A stretch of DNA of 64,000 nt from CAYMPH01 sp964392365 (GTDB lineage: Bacteria; Spirochaetota; UBA4802; UBA5550), in the NCBI GenBank assembly GCA_964392365.1, contig CAYMPH010000007.1:128999-192998 (forward strand). The letters are read 5' to 3'. Below are positions 61,377-64,000 of the stretch, in pieces. Made by a program: the position numbers and the translations under genes. Position 1 is the stretch's first letter, and each line of letters starts with the position of its first letter. The notes under the pieces are model-generated. The model was not told the origin of the DNA, made no database searches, and saw nothing but the letters and a program-made list of their open reading frames with translations.

Positions 61377-61523
61377 GCGCCGGATATTTTAAAAAACTAT
61401 GTAAATTTTTTATCTGAATCAAAGATAATTGACCATGGTTTGGCAATGAAACCCCGGCCTGTTGTCTTTGACAGCATCGGGTGCAGGCTCAATCATAGAA
61501 ACAGAAATTTTTCTAAATTTTAA
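61377..61523 (+). other. Short open stretch that reads like a gene fragment
   Basis: One frame between the TAA at 61374 and the TAA at 61521 is open for 48 codons and includes ATG 61446 (MKPRPVVFDSIGCRLNH). G+C is higher than in nearby spacers at 61434-61490. There is no ribosome site, and the stretch overlaps the end of the convergent small gene. It may be a remnant of a lost gene or chance. Confidence 0.2.
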
Positions 61524-61752
61524 ACATTCCTAATAAAAAAGCAAACCCGAGAATTGCAAGAATTACCGCCCCGGCATTTATTCCTAAAGTTAATAATTTC
61601 TTTGTCTTCTGTATCTCTTCATCACTCTGGGTCCCGGTTTTCCCTAATTTGCTTAAAAGAATATCTAAAATCAGAAACTTATCAATTGCAGCTGTGAAAA
61701 TCAGGATCAGCCCGATTATCTGTCCAATATCAAATTTTCCTAAAAAATTCAT
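61513..61752 (-). CDS. Small two-helix membrane protein
   Basis: The 79-residue protein has two membrane helices (about 10-30 and 53-76) joined by a charged loop (KLGKTGTQSDEEIQKTKKL). GAGGT precedes the ATG at a good distance. The layout suggests a small inner membrane protein; no known family is recognised. It lies 92 bases after dus on the same strand. Confidence 0.65.
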   Translation of the reverse strand: MNFLGKFDIGQIIGLILIFTAAIDKFLILDILLSKLGKTGTQSDEEIQKTKKLLTLGINAGAVILAILGFAFLLGMFKI

Positions 61753-61843
61753 AATTACCTCACATTGACAATCTTTTTATGCGATTATATTATCAAATAT
61801 AAGTAAAGTCCAGAAGTATTTCAAAAAATATACAGCGTGATTT

Positions 61844-62773
61844 TTATTTATTATCTTCCAGAATTTCGAGGGCTTCGTATATTTCATCAAGATTTTCAGA
61901 CCGGATCATCAAACTTCTTGCGCGCGAGGCATTTTTAAAATTATGGATATATTTCACAGAGTGCTTTCTCATAAGTATTATTCCCCTGCGGCCGTAATAA
62001 TCAACCATCAGATTGTAATGTTCTTTGAGCTGGGATTTCATCATTACAAGATCGTGCTCTACTCCGGAGAAAATCCATGGATTGCCAAGAGCACCTCGTC
62101 CTGTCATAACAGCGCTGCACCCGGATTCAGAGATTCTCAATTCAGCTTCTTTGCCGGATATGATATCGCCATTGCCGATTACAGGAATTTTAAGTTCAGA
62201 ACAGATCTGTGTAATAGCATTCCAGTCTGCTTTACCGCTGTAAAATTGCGATCTGGTTCTGCCGTGAACTATCAGAAAAGAAATTCCAGTACCCTCAAGC
62301 CTCTTCGATACTTCGAGATAATTTCTGGTGGAATCATCCCAACCTATTCTGATTTTAACAGAAACAGGAATCTTTACCCTTCGGACAACAGCATCTGCTA
62401 CAGATTCAGCTTTTAAAGGATCAACTATAAGTGCTGAACCTGATCCGCTGCCGACAACATTCCTGGCTGGACAACCCATGTTTATATCGATAAAATCAGG
62501 GTTGAGCGATTCAGCTATTACTGCAGCTTCTGCTATTACATCAGCCCTGTTTCCGAAAATCTGAATGCCTAAAGGTCTTTCTTCATCAGTGAAATCCATA
62601 AGCTCTACAACATTTTTTATATTCCGGACAATGCCTTCAGCGCTTACCAGCTCTGTCATTGTAAATCCTGCGCCATGTTTTGCTGCAATTTTTCTAAATG
62701 GCGAATCAGTATAACCTGAGATGGGAGCAAGAACCAGCGGCGATTTCAGAGAGATTTTCCCTATTGTTATCAT
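61844..62773 (-). CDS. dus: tRNA-dihydrouridine synthase
   Basis: Dus enzymes reduce uridine in tRNA with FMN. The barrel shows LAPISGYTDSPFRKIAAKHG, ELVSAEGIVRN, the FMN-site INMGCPARNVVGSGSGSAL with catalytic Cys, VKIRIGWD, VHGRTRSQFYSGKADW and VIGNGDIISG, MTGRGALGNPWIF. Length of 309 fits DusB-type enzymes. The start ATG 62773 has no strong ribosome site, but the beginning MITIGKISLKSPLVLAPISG is the family standard. Confidence 0.95.
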   Translation of the reverse strand: MITIGKISLKSPLVLAPISGYTDSPFRKIAAKHGAGFTMTELVSAEGIVRNIKNVVELMDFTDEERPLGIQIFGNRADVIAEAAVIAESLNPDFIDINMGCPARNVVGSGSGSALIVDPLKAESVADAVVRRVKIPVSVKIRIGWDDSTRNYLEVSKRLEGTGISFLIVHGRTRSQFYSGKADWNAITQICSELKIPVIGNGDIISGKEAELRISESGCSAVMTGRGALGNPWIFSGVEHDLVMMKSQLKEHYNLMVDYYGRRGIILMRKHSVKYIHNFKNASRARSLMIRSENLDEIYEALEILEDNK

Positions 62774-62901
62774 ATAACAATAATTTGTATTTATCGCTTT
62801 TTTATCAAATATTTTTTTTAATTCTGCCGGATGATAGTATTAATATATGACATGGCTTATCTCTTATTTATTTTGAAAGTAAAAAAAACAGGCAGGTAAA
62901 A

Positions 62902-64000
62902 ATGCTGAGCAAAGCAACATCCGCAGTAATTTCAGGAATAGAAGCAAAAATAGTAGATATTGAGGTTGATATAATCAAGGGTCTTCCGAATTTCACTATT
63001 GTAGGACTGCCGGACTCAACAATCAGAGAAGCCAGGGAAAGAATCCGCTCTGCAATTGAAAATTCCGGATTTGAACTTTCACCGAAAAATTTCATAATAA
63101 ATCTCGCGCCTGCAGGTTTTAAAAAACAGGGAGCGAATTGCGATCTTCCCATTGCACTGACAATTTTAAACGCAACAGGACAGATAAAATCCTACTGCAG
63201 TTCAATCGCATGTGCTGGCGAACTCTCGCTCGACGGCAGCGTAAAACCCGTTAAGGGCGTAATATCAATGGCCATATGCCTTCATAAAGCAGGAATAAAA
63301 ACTTTCATTGTACCATATGAAAACAGAAACGAAGCAGGAGTTATTGAAGAACTGGAAGTATTTGCCGTAAAAAATATTACTGAAGCAATTGACGCCCTGA
63401 ATGGAAAAATCCCGCGCCACTTTGCCGAAAATCCGGAAAATACTGAACGCTTTAATCTTGATTTTTCTGAAGTGCGCGGTCAGGAATCGGCCAAGCGGGC
63501 TATAGAAATTTCCGCAGCAGGCAGGCATAATATTTTATTGTACGGAGTTCCTGGAAGCGGTAAAACAATGCTCGCAAAAAGAATTCCAACCATACTTCCC
63601 GCACTCACAAGAGAAGAATCCATTGAAACTACGATGATACATTCCGCAGGCGGAAGGCTCACGCCCGGGCAGGGTTTAATATACGGCCCGCCTTTCAGGT
63701 CACCGCATCATACTTCTTCAGATGCAGCTGTTGTAGGCGGAGGAAAATTCCCATCTGCAGGGGAAATTTCACTTTCGCACAATGGCATTCTGTTTCTTGA
63801 TGAATTCATTGAGTTCAGGAACAACGTAATTCAATGTCTGAGGCAGCCTCTCGAAGACGGCGAAATTCATGTGTCAAGAGCTTCAGGAACTTTTGTGTTT
63901 CCTGCGGATTTTCTTTTAGTTGCAGCGAGCAATCCATGCCAGTGCATTCAATCTCCCAAAACCCCACCCCCCAATTCACGACAATATTCCAACATCTCCA
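62902..64000 (+). CDS. comM: Mg-chelatase-type ATPase ComM/YifB, partial at the right edge
   Basis: The start is ATG 62902 (MLSKATSAVISGIEAKIVDI), with GGCAGG upstream, and the frame stays open to the window end (366 residues). A Lon-protease-like fold (about 1-170, GLPNFTIVGLPDSTIREA, CAGELSLDGSVKPVKG) precedes an AAA+ domain: EVRGQESAKRAIEISAAG, Walker A YGVPGSGKTMLAKRI, Walker B ILFLDEFIEF. It functions in natural transformation as a branch-migration helicase in relatives. After NPCQC the usual Cys-rich loop (CGxx...CxC) appears shortened, going to CIQSPKTPPPNSRQYSN. This is near the window edge and may be a real deletion or a sequence error. Confidence 0.9.
   Translation, partial: MLSKATSAVISGIEAKIVDIEVDIIKGLPNFTIVGLPDSTIREARERIRSAIENSGFELSPKNFIINLAPAGFKKQGANCDLPIALTILNATGQIKSYCSSIACAGELSLDGSVKPVKGVISMAICLHKAGIKTFIVPYENRNEAGVIEELEVFAVKNITEAIDALNGKIPRHFAENPENTERFNLDFSEVRGQESAKRAIEISAAGRHNILLYGVPGSGKTMLAKRIPTILPALTREESIETTMIHSAGGRLTPGQGLIYGPPFRSPHHTSSDAAVVGGGKFPSAGEISLSHNGILFLDEFIEFRNNVIQCLRQPLEDGEIHVSRASGTFVFPADFLLVAASNPCQCIQSPKTPPPNSRQYSNIS

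Overview
The window looks like a piece of an AT-rich spirochaete chromosome. Three things point there: two adjacent genes for FlaA-type flagellar filament sheath proteins (12471-14204), a very long (901-residue) protein with GreA at its C-terminus, a form known from Borrelia and Treponema (9621-12326), and many short lipoproteins with SH3 or FecR domains. The sulfide-based homocysteine gene set at 33.5-35.8 kb suggests an anaerobe. No genus can be named from sequence alone. There is no prophage, CRISPR array or rRNA operon. The only mobile-type gene is a REP-associated tyrosine transposase at 60.05-60.64 kb, with a family of GCTCTGACCCC repeats around it and near 57.2 kb.

Layout. 0-2.2 kb: aconitase, translationally coupled to a cysteine-rich protein cut by the window edge. 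2.4-8.6 kb: a complete branched-chain amino acid type ABC importer (binding lipoprotein, LivHMGF) followed by a PaaK-like adenylate-forming enzyme with an altered active site. 8.6-14.2 kb: two small unknown genes, tRNA-Leu(CAG), the GreA fusion and the flaA pair. 14.5-20.7 kb: a tryptophan operon trpE-G/D-C-F-B-A in which every junction overlaps, preceded by two tandem 18-bp palindromes. 20.8-24.8 kb: folate genes (pabA, a pabB-pabC fusion, metF) and signal peptidase. 24.8-33.1 kb: cyclic-nucleotide-binding protein, potassium channel, M20 peptidase, STAS protein, FecR lipoprotein, a degenerate ADP-ribosylglycohydrolase, a secreted unknown and an M23 peptidase. 33.5-35.8 kb: COG1900, COG2122 and NIL-ferredoxin. 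35.8-43.7 kb: envelope genes (SH3 lipoproteins, amidase, pgsA, alkaline-phosphatase-fold membrane transferase) plus rluB-type pseudouridine synthase, tmk and a ComEA-like protein. 43.8-49.1 kb: two tandem HD-GYP-like proteins, fba and tRNA-Asp(GTC). 49.3-57.1 kb: a hybrid histidine kinase converging on a six-gene leftward cluster (ribBA, response regulator/ATPase, mtnA, nitroreductase, lipoprotein, pfkB-family kinase). 57.1-64 kb: repeat element, PAP2 phosphatase, DEAD-box helicase, transposase with repeats, small membrane proteins, dus and the start of comM.

Metabolic themes connect across the window. Chorismate is used for both tryptophan and p-aminobenzoate. MetF, MtnA and the COG1900 set all bear on methionine and one-carbon metabolism. 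RibBA sits in one operon with a flavin-dependent nitroreductase. Several promoters have a clear TTGACA-16/17-TATAAT-like form and several gene ends carry intrinsic terminators, so ordinary sigma-70 transcription is expected.

Strongest items for follow-up are the ADP-ribosylglycohydrolase-like protein that has lost its acidic metal ligands, the PaaK-like protein with Arg at both conserved Lys positions, the trp operator pair, the transposase/repeat family, the nested palindrome at 36.6 kb, and the receiver-ATPase regulator inside a metabolic operon.
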